A stretch of 45,945 nucleotides of DNA from assembly GCA_020628375.1 (NCBI GenBank), contig JAHDFD010000026.1, positions 1 to 45,945 of the forward strand, written 5' to 3'. A program made the translations under genes and the position numbers. This DNA is from Chitinophagales bacterium. GTDB taxonomy: Bacteria > Bacteroidota > Bacteroidia > Chitinophagales > UBA2359. The notes below the pieces were generated by a model that had not been told where the DNA came from, did not search any database, and was given only the letters and a program-made list of their open reading frames with translations. Shown in pieces: positions 16,601-24,098 of the stretch; position 1 is the stretch's first letter; every line of letters begins with the position of its first letter.

Positions 16601-19250
16601 ACGAATCGTCCATTGATGAATCATCTGTCATCCCATCAGTAGCTCCCATGTCAGCCATAGAGTCATCTGTTGTTCCATCCATTGAAGAATCATCTGTACT
16701 CATGTCTGTGGTATCATCAGTTGCTCCATCCGCAATCAAATCATCATTTGCGATCAAATCGCAGTTAAAGTCAACTGAAATAGTTGTCGGCCCACAAGCG
16801 TCAAAACCACCCGGCATAATTGCAGAGAACACAACAGAACCTGATTCATCTTCATTAGCGGTATAAGTATTACCAACACCTACATTACCATAGCTATCGG
16901 ACCATGTAAGCTCGAATGCTGCACATACATTTTGTAATGTTATTTCGCAACCATCGGTTACCGCCTGAAGATTATTCGGACCAGGCAATACAAAAACAGT
17001 ATTTGGCGAAATGCTTACCTCAGCACAACCAGCAGTTGCCGGTGTATAAACTGCTGTAAATGAAACAAATTCTCCATCGCAATTATTTGTAGAAACAATA
17101 GCGTTACTTGGGTCAGGTACAACATTCCCGTCGGCATCATACCAAACAAGTGTACCTCCATCGCCATCTTGTAATTCATAAGTTAATTCAACCGATGCTC
17201 CTGAACAAACCCCACCAGGATTTGCATTTGCATTTGTTAAGGCAGGACAAGCTGTTGTTCCATCGCTAGCACCATCATCAGCAGTACCATCTGTAGTTGC
17301 AGTGTCGCTAATTGTATCGGTTGTACCAGAATCAGTTGTTCCGTCGGTAGAATCATCAGTCATTCCATCAGAAGACCCCATATCTGTCATCGAATCATCA
17401 CTTGCTCCTTCTGTAGAAGCTGTGTCCATAATTCCATCAGTTGTTCCATCCATTGATGAATCATCGGTCATTCCGTCAGAAGAACCCATATCTGTCATCG
17501 AATCATTGCTTGTTCCGTCGGTAGAAGCAGTATCAGCAATCGTGTCAGTTGTACCAGAGTCTGTAGCACCATCTGTACTACCACATGTAATTGAGGTAAT
17601 CACTACTAAATTCGAGAATCCAGACTGACAATCACTATCAGCATCACTAATTAGAGTTGCCTGATATACACCTGCTTCAGAAGTTACTAAAGTTCCACTT
17701 GTTTCCGCAAGCATATTACTACCATCTCTTACCCACTCGAAAGAAAATCCGGCAGGAGCAGCTTCAGCAACAGAAATAGCAACAGTAGTACTTCCGTCAT
17801 CACATAATTCAGAGGCATCTGCAGCAATTGAAGGTGAATTTGGTTCTTCACATTCATCATCATTTACTTCAGGACCTCCTGGTGTGCCACCTATTGAACC
17901 TGCAGCTCCCCAGTTAGCAGCAACATTATTATCTCCATCTAAAACAAGTAAAGTCAATGAAGGTCCATTTCCATCAGGTTCTGTAACCCAAGGACTTTCA
18001 TCATCATATTCAACAAAATCAACTTCACAACCACCATTAGCTGTTAATGTTAAAGCTTCGCCTCCATTGCTGAATCCCATATCTGCAGGTCCAACATAGT
18101 TCAATACCATAGGAAAGGCAAAATTGAATTTATCTTCGTCTGTAATTATCACTATATATTCATTTGCACCTAAAACAGTTCCTGAAGGAATAGTATATTG
18201 ATTGGTTTCGTCAGAGAAAGTCCATCCACCAATAGCAATTTCCTCACTATTCGGATTGTATAACTCTACCCAATCTCCAGAATCATATACATCTGGTGAA
18301 TTGTAATTTATTTCAGAAATCACAATAACAGGAGCAGTACTACAATCAATAGTAAGATCGTCGGTGCTAGTATCAGCGGTACCTGAATCGGCAACTCCTG
18401 AATCTGTATTACCACAACCAGTTCCACCATCTGCAGTTCCATCAGCGCTACTTTCTGTACCAGTTCCTGAAGAATCAGAACCACCATCTGCTACTCCATC
18501 TGCAATTCCGTCAACAACTAAATCTGTTGGAATATCATCAACAGAACCATCAGCTGTTCCGAAATCAGCAGTATCGTCTAATACGATCGTATCGGTAGAA
18601 CCAGTATCTGAAGTACCATCAGCTGTTCCATCGGCAGCACTATCAGTTGTTCCATCAACAGTACCATCAGTTGAACTGTCAGCAGTAGAATCGTCGCCGC
18701 CAGCACAGGCTAATGTTTCATCAATTCCATTGAAGTTCCCCTTAGCAATTGGATTTGTTCCATTGTTAGGATCATTGGAATTAAAGTTTGTATTTTCTAT
18801 ACTGTAAGAAAGGTTAGAAGTTTGATTATCATCAGTAATATCAAAACAAACCTGAGCAACATCGATCCAAGTAGAAGCATCTACCTCCGGACAGCTAAAC
18901 TCGTTGTTTGTAAGGGTTAAAGTGATATTAACCAAACCTGGTTCAAGGGTGTAGGCTTGTTGTTCCAGCCATGCCGGAGCTACACCTGCAATACAATTAG
19001 CAGTTCCATCATAATTCAAAGAAGCATATTCTTTAAATGATAGTCCAGCTTCATTGTAATAGAAGAAAATAGACGAGGTGCCTATTTTAAAAGCGTCGGA
19101 TTGTGAAGTGATCTGCACATTAGCACAATACACCGATGTTCCACATTCCAGACTCGTAGCAAACCTCAAATCACAGGTTTGAGCATTCGCTGAACTTGCC
19201 ATTAGCAAGCAGGAAAACAGGAATAAAGAGAAAGTGTACAATTGTTTCAT
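10692..19250 (-). CDS. Giant modular T9SS-secreted surface protein with lamin-tail and ten cadherin/Big-like repeats
   Basis: 2852 aa. Signal peptide (about 1-23, ANAQ/T), then a cohesin-like domain (to about 185) homologous to the downstream giant protein. Three S/T/D/G-rich linkers separate a lamin-tail (LTD) domain (about 303-458: ISEINYNSPD, WVELYNP, GGWTFSD, YIVIITD) from Ig-like domains. From about 960 to 2740 there are ten cadherin/Big-like repeats (DNDxxxT..., VLPNDSDPDGD, GxDSFTYxICDGNGG), interleaved with five copies of a cysteine module with C(I/F)xYTPLPGF. Four 38-aa Asp-rich calcium-type loops (CDDGNMDTTNDTI) lie at about 1900-2055, and one 122-aa module like those of the 1-2619 gene follows them. 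The C-terminus (LTPNGDGMNDLLKI, ELWDGKNKNG, FIEVRR) is a type B T9SS signal. Many DxD loops suggest Ca2+-rigidified stalks. Function as an adhesin is inferred, not shown. Confidence 0.93.
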   Translation of the reverse strand: MKQLYTFSLFLFSCLLMASSANAQTCDLRFATSLECGTSVYCANVQITSQSDAFKIGTSSIFFYYNEAGLSFKEYASLNYDGTANCIAGVAPAWLEQQAYTLEPGLVNITLTLTNNEFSCPEVDASTWIDVAQVCFDITDDNQTSNLSYSIENTNFNSNDPNNGTNPIAKGNFNGIDETLACAGGDDSTADSSTDGTVDGTTDSAADGTADGTSDTGSTDTIVLDDTADFGTADGSVDDIPTDLVVDGIADGVADGGSDSSGTGTESSADGTADGGTGCGNTDSGVADSGTADTSTDDLTIDCSTAPVIVISEINYNSPDVYDSGDWVELYNPNSEEIAIGGWTFSDETNQYTIPSGTVLGANEYIVIITDEDKFNFAFPMVLNYVGPADMGFSNGGEALTLTANGGCEVDFVEYDDESPWVTEPDGNGPSLTLLVLDGDNNVAANWGAAGSIGGTPGGPEVNDDECEEPNSPSIAADASELCDDGSTTVAISVAEAAPAGFSFEWVRDGSNMLAETSGTLVTSEAGVYQATLISDADSDCQSGFSNLVVITSITCGSTDGATDSGTTDTIADTASTDGTSNDSMTDMGSSDGMTDDSSMDGTTDGIMDTASTEGASDDSMTDMGSSDGMTDDSTDGTTDSGTTDTISDTATTDGTADDGASDGTTACPALTNANANPGGVCSGASVELTYELQDGDGGTLVWYDADGNVVPDPSNAIVSTNNCDGEFVSFTAVYTPATAGCAEVSISPNTVFVLPGPNNLQAVTDGCEITLQNVCAAFELTWSDSYGNVGVGNTYTANEDESGSVVFSAIMPGGFDACGPTTISVDFNCDLIANDDLIADGATDDTTDMSTDDSSMDGTTDDSMADMGATDGMTDDSSMDDSSMDTATTEGTTDDSVTDMGISDGTTDDGSADDSSADGTTDSSDDGSTDSISFEGTTDTGSLDGGTPDCTNAQVCAGMTVCTEPLTPITICPEFDCLPGSMFSLETVHSTYECGILLNGPCFVYTPLPGMEMFSPDFAAVTGYDELGNCASMQIVIEIGTCNEAPTANDDNVSTDQGDSVTVSVLPNDTDPDGDTLEVCDFSQPANGMVVLSDGQFTYTPDSGFSGNDSFTYTICDGNGGSDTATVTVTVVPNDPPVANDDSATTDEDMPVTISVLPNDSDPENDNLEICDFTQGANGSVALSGGIFTYTPNTGFFGTDTFTYTICDGNGNSDTAVVTVTVIEVEDNLPPVAVDDNFTIPANDPFTVPVTGNDSDPNGDDLTVCDYTNPINGTLALVGGDLIYTPNAGFFGNDIFTYTICDGNGESDSATVLISVDQPIDPCDDPTPCGPFAHCVTPLVSSDICFDECMIGGEVVSHHSLYGCGVQYIDNGCIRYTPLPGMEEIGVDQVTLLLTDGMSCYEIIVDLEISNCGVNTAPVANDDFTSTEDENPVVISVLPNDSDPDGDDIYVCGDYSQPMNGFVVQQGDNFVYTPNEGFEGTDSFTYQICDGNGGSDIATVFIDVTQTGCENPEVSYCVGELQPIVICPEFCALDGMSYELMDMHSVYGCSVSNLGECIRYVSIPGFSGNDIVQIVACTSNQAVCDTVMLSVQVGNCETTNNPPIADVDLVTASANSANAISVLANDSDPDGDNISICGFTQASNGSVSQNGDQMVYTPNTGYTGSDSFTYNVCDGNGGFASATVVIVVSGTIPPVTSNDDPNAQDDNISTDFETAIIISVLSNDSDPDGDVLSICSSANPMNGTVAIEGTQIIYTPDSGFSGTDSFSYQVCDGNGGTDLGNVTVVVNEEIPVVTCNVSAGTINTSDATTVCVGGDETITVNINGGGTADFAFIVTDGSGSTILDGPVTSNTFSFGGAPAGTCQIWGVWYDGINIPDDQVANITGCFALSNPINVTREECIDDCPGLGNFGEACDDGNMDTTNDTIQSDCTCAGTQVVTEDCPSLGNFGDACDDGNMDTTNDTIQSDCTCAGTQVVTEDCPGLGNFGEACDDGNMDTTNDTIQSDCSCAGTQVVTEDCPSLGNFGDACDDGNPDTENDSIQNNCTCAGTPVQTAECLVAAGSLSAVEASVCRNVDMQAIVATAPTVPSGFSTVFVLTSGSGLIIEQVAETPSFTTDVPGNYTIHTLVYNPAILDLSSLTLGVTSGIDVFGLLIEGGGSICGALDVVGAGITVEDCIVDPNENNNPSAMNDEATTLEGEAVSVSVLANDMDSDGDDLFICDLSQPANGTAQLFGSEISYTPNVGFSGSDTFTYSVCDGNEGQADATVTITVGAGNAEPTSNDDTATTDAGTAVSIDVLANDFDTDGDDVSICFNTSPANGTLSTIDNGFVYEPAAGFFGTDSFTYSICDGNGGESTATVTITVNEVVSTNNPPQASDDEVATNAGEDLIINVLSNDFEPDGDDLSICDLSTPANGSATLAANEIFYSPDAGFTGTDTFTYTICDGNGGEATATITVSVVPDDSGFVPNADDVCTGIQESIDICVEFHTDLASIVEVTTTFDCGINILNDNCFRYTPLPGFENIGDVINVEGCFEGSCVTVPVNIYVGECEGATVNESPVAVDDNGVIMQGENIEFNVLDNDSDPEGDSLAICDFTQPSNGVVDFVGGIFTYIPDPLFTGEDNFSYTICDGNGGSAIGLVSILVNTLESDCNQIVPSFCTTPIDPSNPNPLQVCLDFCNPDVAIVDLVSTYHCAVQTDEDAGPNCFIYTPLPLFTGDDYVQAQACDAAGNCEILLVNVTVAVDCGGGKLPEESLKSAKCELNIPNVLTPNGDGMNDLLKIEAANCLNDIDFTVEIFDTYGNMIQTMRVENTYELWDGKNKNGSFVEPGTYFYVIKPNNSNDFRQISKGFIEVRR
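13087..13542 (-). repeat. Four tandem 114-bp repeats encoding Asp-rich calcium-type loops
   Basis: The word TCTTC(T/A) recurs at 13201, 13315 and 13429 and a variant at 13543, so the period is 114 bp (38 codons). Each unit encodes CDDGNxDTxNDxIQ followed by CTCAGTxV, with aspartates spaced as in thrombospondin type-3 or EF-hand-like calcium loops. The three units at 13201-13542 are nearly identical; the 13087-13200 unit is more diverged. Confidence 0.9.
16405..16735 (-). repeat. Low-complexity Ser/Thr/Asp/Gly linker (third)
   Basis: About 110 codons encode irregular repeats of short words such as DDSSMDGTTDDS and DMGATDGMT. The stretch is acidic and hydroxyl-rich and lacks hydrophobic residues, as expected for a flexible and possibly O-glycosylated spacer between folded modules. 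Confidence 0.85.
17254..17590 (-). repeat. Low-complexity Ser/Thr/Asp/Gly linker (second)
   Basis: This has the same composition and word set as the other two linkers of this gene (DTASTDGTSNDSMTDMG, DDSSMDGTTDG). Some words are repeated nearly exactly at DNA level, pointing to slippage or unequal crossing-over within the linker. Confidence 0.85.
18345..18710 (-). repeat. Low-complexity Ser/Thr/Asp/Gly linker (first)
   Basis: It joins the N-terminal cohesin-like domain to the lamin-tail domain. Words such as DSSTDGTVDGTTDS and AADGTADGTSD repeat irregularly. Alanine and valine are more frequent than in the other two linkers. Confidence 0.82.
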
Positions 19251-19555
19251 AACAAATGTTTTATATATAGAGATAAAAATTTACTAAGTAGTTTTAGTGA
19301 TAAAAGGAATAACAATTCCCTAAATCAACTTATTTACACATAAAGTGTAAAAGCAATAAGCCCAATATTACTTCAATAATTAAGCCAGATTTGTAATAAT
19401 TGCTTAGTTTAACACGAAACAAGTCGGCTCGAAGTCATTTAGCATATCATATATGTGTATCATTTACGGAAAGGTGGCGGAAAAAGTTTAAAATTCTAAT
19501 TATTTTAATATGTATGGTATAGGTCTTTGCATTCATATTAGTTCAATATTAACGC
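19251..19555. other. Intergenic region, no gene seen
   Basis: This 305-bp AT-rich stretch lies between the 2852-aa gene start and the end of the metal exporter gene, both minus strand. It should contain the promoter of the giant gene. The only structure I see is a small hairpin, TTTACAC (19333-19339) with GTGTAAA (19345-19351), which could be a weak terminator for the exporter operon or an operator. No convincing -7/-33 pair was found. Confidence 0.5.
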
Positions 19556-20242
19556 CTAGTGTCCAATATAATTGAAGGAAAGGTATACAAAACCAATAAA
19601 AATGATGAGAATAGCACTTATCAGCTCTGGTTTGAACTTTCCGCTTACTTTGTTTAAAAGTACATTTATTTTATCGCTGTAATAATTGAGACCAACAATA
19701 AAACCACCTAATACGATACCCATTCCCAAAACATAGACCAAAATAAATACTATTAATTCAGAAAAGCCATTACCTACTCCCATCATTATAGGGGCTAATA
19801 CAGAAGGGCAAGGGAGAAAACCAATTAAAAGACCCGCAATAATAGGATGTTGGCTTTTATATTTATCGTGTTTTTCTTCACAGGAACAATTATTATGTTG
19901 GTGCTCATTGTCATGTTTGTGTTCATGTTCATGATGGTGATGCCTTAGTTCATTAATCAATAAAAAAACACCGAATATTATAATAATGATCGGCCCTATT
20001 ATAGTTATTTCCTGAATATCAAATCCTTCATAGGAATTTAAAAGCCATGAAACTATATAAGCTAACGTAATCAGAAAGGTAAAATGCCCTAAAAGCATAC
20101 CAGCGATCACCATAGAAACTTCTTTCCATTTAAGCTTATTACCAACCATATATGCAGCAAAAAAGGATTTACCATGCCCAGGTTCAAGAGCATGTAGCAT
20201 TCCTAAAAAAAGATTGGATGAAAGTGATATAATCTGATTCAC
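19556..20242 (-). CDS. NicO/RcnA-like nickel-cobalt (heavy metal) exporter
   Basis: 228 aa with about six membrane segments. The motif LHALEPGHGKSFFAAYMVG near the N-terminus and FLPCPSVLAPI after the central loop are the two signature motifs of the NicO/RcnA family of Ni2+/Co2+ efflux permeases. Between them is a cytoplasmic or periplasmic histidine-rich loop (HHHHEHEHKHD, then CSCEEKHD), typical metal-sensing or binding sequence. It is last in a minus-strand run after the CPMC mini-protein, DUF420 and SCO genes, so it may handle a metal linked to respiratory-enzyme assembly, although the family is best known for nickel and cobalt. The related TauE/SafE or DsbD-like (sulfite exporter/urease accessory H) group is the alternative, but the HALEPGHGK motif favours NicO. 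Substrate is unassigned. Confidence 0.82.
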   Translation of the reverse strand: MNQIISLSSNLFLGMLHALEPGHGKSFFAAYMVGNKLKWKEVSMVIAGMLLGHFTFLITLAYIVSWLLNSYEGFDIQEITIIGPIIIIIFGVFLLINELRHHHHEHEHKHDNEHQHNNCSCEEKHDKYKSQHPIIAGLLIGFLPCPSVLAPIMMGVGNGFSELIVFILVYVLGMGIVLGGFIVGLNYYSDKINVLLNKVSGKFKPELISAILIIFIGFVYLSFNYIGH

Positions 20243-20318
20243 ATTACAAATTTAGCGTAAATGGCAGGTATTGTGTGTTAAAGGTTGGTAACGATCTATT
20301 AATTCCTTGAAAACTAAA

Positions 20319-20582
20319 TTATACATTATTCACTTCAGGTGAACGATGATTTTTGTACCACCATAAGCCACCAATAACGATGGCCAACATATACGGAGTT
20401 GCTAACAAATATAAAATTCCTTTGTTCAAGCCCTTAGCGGCTGTTCCGCCATTTGCCAAATTTTGTTCTGCTGCTGCTTTACACATCGGGCACTGAGCAA
20501 TTAAGTCAGGGCTTGCAATCAAAAAGGTGAGTAAAATGAAAACAACAGTTCCTATAATACTGAAATTGTTTTTCTTCATCAA
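20319..20582 (-). CDS. Small membrane protein with CPMC motif
   Basis: 87 aa. Residues about 8-30 form a signal peptide or membrane anchor ending LIAQ, directly followed by C31-P-M-C34-K, a CXXC pair placed at the start of the exported part. A second hydrophobic helix (about 55-75, ILYLLATPYMLAIVIGGLWWY) and a short charged tail follow. I do not recognise a named family. Similar small CPMC proteins are found next to SCO and DUF420 genes in Bacteroidota, which suggests a role in copper handling or thiol chemistry during cytochrome oxidase assembly; that is inference from neighbours. It lies 71 bp downstream of the DUF420 gene on the same strand. Confidence 0.75.
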   Translation of the reverse strand: MMKKNNFSIIGTVVFILLTFLIASPDLIAQCPMCKAAAEQNLANGGTAAKGLNKGILYLLATPYMLAIVIGGLWWYKNHRSPEVNNV

Positions 20583-20653
20583 TATAAGGTTTATTGGTTC
20601 GTTTGTTTAAGTAGTCGGAAAAAGTTTCTTAATATAAGATATTTTTTTTGAGA

Positions 20654-21247
20654 TTAGCCATAATAAGGTGAGATCATAAAATATATGATCACCCCGGTTA
20701 TAGAAACGTATAACCAAAGTGGCATTGTCCATTTCACTAATTTTTTGTGCATACCGAATTGTGCTGTAAAAGCACTCATAAAAGTGTATAGTATTATAGG
20801 GAAAATGATTGCCGCTAAACCAATATGGCTTAGCAAAATAATCACATAAATAAGTCGCAATCCTCCAACGGCTTCTCTTTCTGTTTCACTCAATAAACCG
20901 TTGTGATCTATATCACCAAAAACTGTACTTTCAGAAAAAGTATGATAAACCACATAAGATATCAAAAATGCCGCTGACATCATAAGCGCCATCATATTCA
21001 TCATCATGTGCGCCATGATATTTCTGCGCTTTATAGCAATAAAGCTTCCGATCAACATCATAGACACGCCTGCATTCAGCATAGCATGGAATTTGGGCAA
21101 TACTTTAATGTCGAATGGTAATTGAAAATTCGGAGGTGTTGCATAAGCCATAAACGCAACAAGTCCGAGTACCAATATCGAAACAGGAATAACTGATTTA
21201 AAAGCTTTGCCTGCATGACGAGCAGGAATCATTGGTTTCATTTCCAT
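20654..21247 (-). CDS. DUF420 family membrane protein
   Basis: 197 aa with five or so predicted membrane helices. It matches DUF420 proteins (YozB/CtaM-like), which are linked to haem-copper oxidase maturation: conserved KFHAMLN in helix 2, the HMMMNMMAL histidine-methionine stretch, VVYHTF after helix 3, and LLSHIGLAAI in helix 4. Between helices 3 and 4 it carries GDIDHNGLLSETERE, which has the spacing of an EF-hand-like calcium loop (D-x-D-x-N-G), in the loop exposed between the membrane segments. The gene lies 34 bp downstream of the SCO gene, consistent with one operon for oxidase assembly. Confidence 0.87.
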   Translation of the reverse strand: MEMKPMIPARHAGKAFKSVIPVSILVLGLVAFMAYATPPNFQLPFDIKVLPKFHAMLNAGVSMMLIGSFIAIKRRNIMAHMMMNMMALMMSAAFLISYVVYHTFSESTVFGDIDHNGLLSETEREAVGGLRLIYVIILLSHIGLAAIIFPIILYTFMSAFTAQFGMHKKLVKWTMPLWLYVSITGVIIYFMISPYYG

Positions 21248-21281
21248 AATAGTAAGTTTATGCTTAGAGCATGTTTAAAAA

Positions 21282-22031
21282 TTATTTCTGGTCTTTAGGT
21301 TTTATATATTCAATATCTGCCTGACGTTTTTTAAGATCGGGATATTCTAAACGCAATACCTGAACATCTTGCATTAGTTTATCGACTTTAGCTGTATCCA
21401 GACCGGAATAATATCCTCTTATTACTCTTTCTTTATCGATCAGGACTAATTTCCCACTATGATCGAACTCTTCTTCAGCATTCGGATCGGTAGCAGGCGC
21501 AGCATACATAAAGTAACCGTCTTTAGATAATTCAAACAAATCATCTGAACTTCCTGTCAAGAATTTCCACTGATCGAAATCTGCATTATAACTTTCACCA
21601 TACTCTTTTAGCTTTTGTGGTGTATCACGAGCAGGATCTACGGTGTAAGAAAGCAACAAAATATCTTTTTGGTTTCTATATTTTTCCTGAACTCTTGAAA
21701 GCTGACCAGACAAACGCGGGCAAATACCCGGACAAGTTGTGAATATGAAGTCGGCAATTACAATTTTGCCTTCCATATCTTTTTCTGTGAAAGTTTCTCC
21801 ATCCTGTGTTGTAAGACTAAAAGGTGGAATTTGATGCCAGAGCGTATCATTCTTTTCTATGGTACTTTCAGAGGCTAAACCATCTTTCAGATTGGGGTAC
21901 ATTTTCTTTAACTTGGGACGAATCAGAAAAGGACTGTTGATTCGCTGACTGGTTAAAGATGGCAATATGATGTATCCAATTCCTAATGGAATTCCAAAAA
22001 GCAATAAGAACGTTAGTAATTTTTTCTGCAC
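21282..22031 (-). CDS. SCO1/SenC family copper chaperone
   Basis: 249 aa. An N-terminal membrane anchor (about 4-25) leads into a thioredoxin-fold domain. The copper ligands are all present: C100-P-G-I-C104-P (CXXXCP) and H191 in FDHSGKLVLID. The VDPARDTPQKLKEY segment is also diagnostic. SCO proteins deliver copper to, or reduce, the CuA site of cytochrome c oxidase subunit II on the outer face of the inner membrane. Located at the head of the SCO, DUF420, CPMC, NicO run; the 127-bp gap to the LOG gene upstream contains an inverted repeat that may separate the units. Confidence 0.93.
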   Translation of the reverse strand: MQKKLLTFLLLFGIPLGIGYIILPSLTSQRINSPFLIRPKLKKMYPNLKDGLASESTIEKNDTLWHQIPPFSLTTQDGETFTEKDMEGKIVIADFIFTTCPGICPRLSGQLSRVQEKYRNQKDILLLSYTVDPARDTPQKLKEYGESYNADFDQWKFLTGSSDDLFELSKDGYFMYAAPATDPNAEEEFDHSGKLVLIDKERVIRGYYSGLDTAKVDKLMQDVQVLRLEYPDLKKRQADIEYIKPKDQK

Positions 22032-22103
22032 AAGAAAGGCTTTTCCTTATTAACTAATTAAAAATGAAATTGTTGAGAAGTATAATATGAGTGATAGTTG
22101 ATG

Positions 22104-22143
22104 AATGATAATTGATGAGTAACATTATTCATCAATTATCATT
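22104..22143. terminator. Perfect 15-bp inverted repeat between the LOG and SCO genes
   Basis: AATGATAATTGATGA (22104-22118) pairs perfectly with TCATCAATTATCATT (22129-22143). It begins 16 bp past the LOG stop codon and could stop LOG transcription, but it is AT-rich and has no clear U-tract on either strand. It could instead be a protein-binding site upstream of the SCO gene. Confidence 0.45.
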
Positions 22144-22158
22144 TCTCATTTATAGATT

Positions 22159-22848
22159 CTAGTATTCAAAGTTCGGAGCTGCGTCTTTACCTTCGTAATG
22201 CGCATTAATTGTATCAATAACAACCTGCGGGTCATCTGTCAAAGTAAATAAATCCATATCTGACGGGCTTATTGTTTTAAATTCATCACGAAGCACTGAT
22301 GTAATCCAATCCATCATTCCTCCCCAGAATTCTGTTCCAACCAATATAACCGGAACCGGATCTATTTTTTTAGTCTGAATAAGGGTGATCGATTCAAACA
22401 ATTCATCCAAAGTACCAAAACCACCAGGTAGTAAAACAAAAGCCTGAGCGTATTTAACGAACATTACTTTTCTGGCAAAGAAATATCTGAAGTTTATCAA
22501 TTTATCTAAATCGACATATTCGTTGGCAAACTGTTCAAAAGGTAAAACTATATTAAGTCCTACAGAAGCACCATTTGCTTCTTGTGCACCTTTATTACCT
22601 GCTTCCATGATTCCAGGGCCTCCACCAGTAATAACACCATAGCCTTCAGCTACAATTCTTTTGGCAATATCGACACCCATTTCGTAATATTTCGTTCCTG
22701 GCTTGGTTCTAGCTGAACCATAGATCGACACACAAGGACCAATGCGATTCATTTTTTCAAAACCGTCGGTAAATTCAGATATAATTCTGAACATTCTCCA
22801 AGAATGCTCTGCATCGATTTTTACCCAGTCTTTTTTCTTATAATCCAT
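22159..22848 (-). CDS. LOG family (TIGR00730) nucleoside 5'-monophosphate phosphoribohydrolase
   Basis: 229 aa. The Rossmann-like lysine decarboxylase-fold signature is complete: GGGPGIMEAGNKGAQEA in the middle and LLPGGFGTLDELFE (PGGxGTxxE) after it. LOG proteins cleave the ribose-base bond of nucleoside monophosphates, for example cytokinin riboside 5'-monophosphates, and in bacteria probably act in nucleotide salvage. Older annotations calling these lysine decarboxylases are wrong. The gene is monocistronic or the first of the minus-strand run, and diverges from the universal stress protein gene across a 325-bp gap. Confidence 0.92.
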   Translation of the reverse strand: MDYKKKDWVKIDAEHSWRMFRIISEFTDGFEKMNRIGPCVSIYGSARTKPGTKYYEMGVDIAKRIVAEGYGVITGGGPGIMEAGNKGAQEANGASVGLNIVLPFEQFANEYVDLDKLINFRYFFARKVMFVKYAQAFVLLPGGFGTLDELFESITLIQTKKIDPVPVILVGTEFWGGMMDWITSVLRDEFKTISPSDMDLFTLTDDPQVVIDTINAHYEGKDAAPNFEY

Positions 22849-23173
22849 ACTATTCTTTTATTTAACAGACTAAGCATACTTGGTCTGTTCATTATTTCTA
22901 TAAAAATTTCAATATTCGGAGTGCAAATTTAAGTAATAGGAAAGTAGAATGCTTAACTAGTTTACAACTTCTAAATTCCAATAGACAATATAATATATGT
23001 TGGTTTATGAAATAGAGGCGATTTCTGCATTGATGAATTAAAAAATTCAGTGATCTTCTTTACAAACTGAGTTCCGACAGATCGAACTAATGATTTTCTT
23101 TCTTTTGATTATTATATCGAATAAAGAAAATTTATTAACTTAGACAGTATTCATTACCAATTCTGATATTGAT
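22849..23173. other. Divergent intergenic region, no gene seen
   Basis: These 325 bp separate the minus-strand LOG gene from the plus-strand stress-protein gene and must hold both promoters. The stretch is AT-rich. TTTTGATTATTATATCGAAT at 23114-23133 is a candidate upstream element for the stress gene, but it does not fit the TAnnTTTG -7 consensus well enough to call. Confidence 0.4.
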
Positions 23174-24013
23174 ATGAAAAAATTATTAGTTCCCACAGAT
23201 TTTTCGACTCCTTCACAACAGGCATTGAATTATACAGTTAACATTGCATTAAAGACGAATGCTGAGATCAAACTACTTCATGTAGGTGAACGAGATGGTT
23301 TTTTGGATGGATTATCGGGTGACCTCGAAGACTTAATTAATTTAAACAACAAAGAAAAGCATATACAATTTGATCGTGCAATTAATAATATTGCTGAAGC
23401 TTTTAACGGTTTTAACTGGCAAGATATTCCTATTGAATGTCAGCATGTAAAAGGTGATATAGTCAAAGAAGTAACAAATGCTTGTTATATTCAGGGAATA
23501 GATCTTTTAGTTACTGCAATGAAAGGTACAAGTGGTTGGGGTGATGTTTTTTTGGGCAGCACTGCTGAAAGAATAATTAAGAAGGTGAATTGTCCTGTTT
23601 TGGCTTTGCCCGAAAAATGTAATTGGAAACAAATTCAAAAAATAACCTTTGCTACCGATTTAACCCCTTTTGGATTAAAGGCGATTACACAAATGCACAA
23701 TTTTGCTCAAATGTTCGATGCACAATTTAATTTCATTCATATAAAATTAGAAGAAAAACGCAGCTATTTAAAACAGGTTGAAAAATTCCGATTGATGGCT
23801 GATGAAGCGATCGGGCACGACAAGTATGAGATTATTGAAATAGAAGCAAATGATGTAATTGAAGGGCTGAACCATTATGCTTCGACTAATCCAATTGATA
23901 TTTTGGCTATGCTTCGCCACAAAAGAAGTAATTTGAATAAGTTATTCACTATTAGTTATGCTGAAACCATGACAGCTCATGCAGAAATTCCTGTTTTAAT
24001 GTTTTCCGAATGA
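23174..24013 (+). CDS. Tandem universal stress protein
   Basis: 279 aa made of two UspA-type domains. The first (about 1-147) starts KKLLVPTDFSTPSQQALNYTVNIA and carries GTSGWGDVFLGSTAERIIKKVNCPVLALP, a G-x2-G-x9-G-S-T-like ATP-binding motif. The second (about 150-279) starts QKITFATDLTPFGLKAI but ends without the glycine motif, so only the first domain is expected to bind ATP. Two-domain Usp proteins are common in Bacteroidota and are induced by starvation or oxygen stress. It is transcribed alone, converging on the M4 protease gene. Confidence 0.9.
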   Translation: MKKLLVPTDFSTPSQQALNYTVNIALKTNAEIKLLHVGERDGFLDGLSGDLEDLINLNNKEKHIQFDRAINNIAEAFNGFNWQDIPIECQHVKGDIVKEVTNACYIQGIDLLVTAMKGTSGWGDVFLGSTAERIIKKVNCPVLALPEKCNWKQIQKITFATDLTPFGLKAITQMHNFAQMFDAQFNFIHIKLEEKRSYLKQVEKFRLMADEAIGHDKYEIIEIEANDVIEGLNHYASTNPIDILAMLRHKRSNLNKLFTISYAETMTAHAEIPVLMFSE

Positions 24014-24098
24014 TCCATAGCATCACACCACTATACATTTTCATTGTTTCTTTAGAAAATGTTTATTTCTATTACAAAAACCTCCACTTTTCAGGTAT

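Noticed and set aside
16585..18807. Ser/Val/Pro-rich plus-strand open frames of 93-147 aa
   Set aside because: They are complementary readings of the Ser/Thr/Asp/Gly linkers; low-complexity antisense stays open by composition alone.
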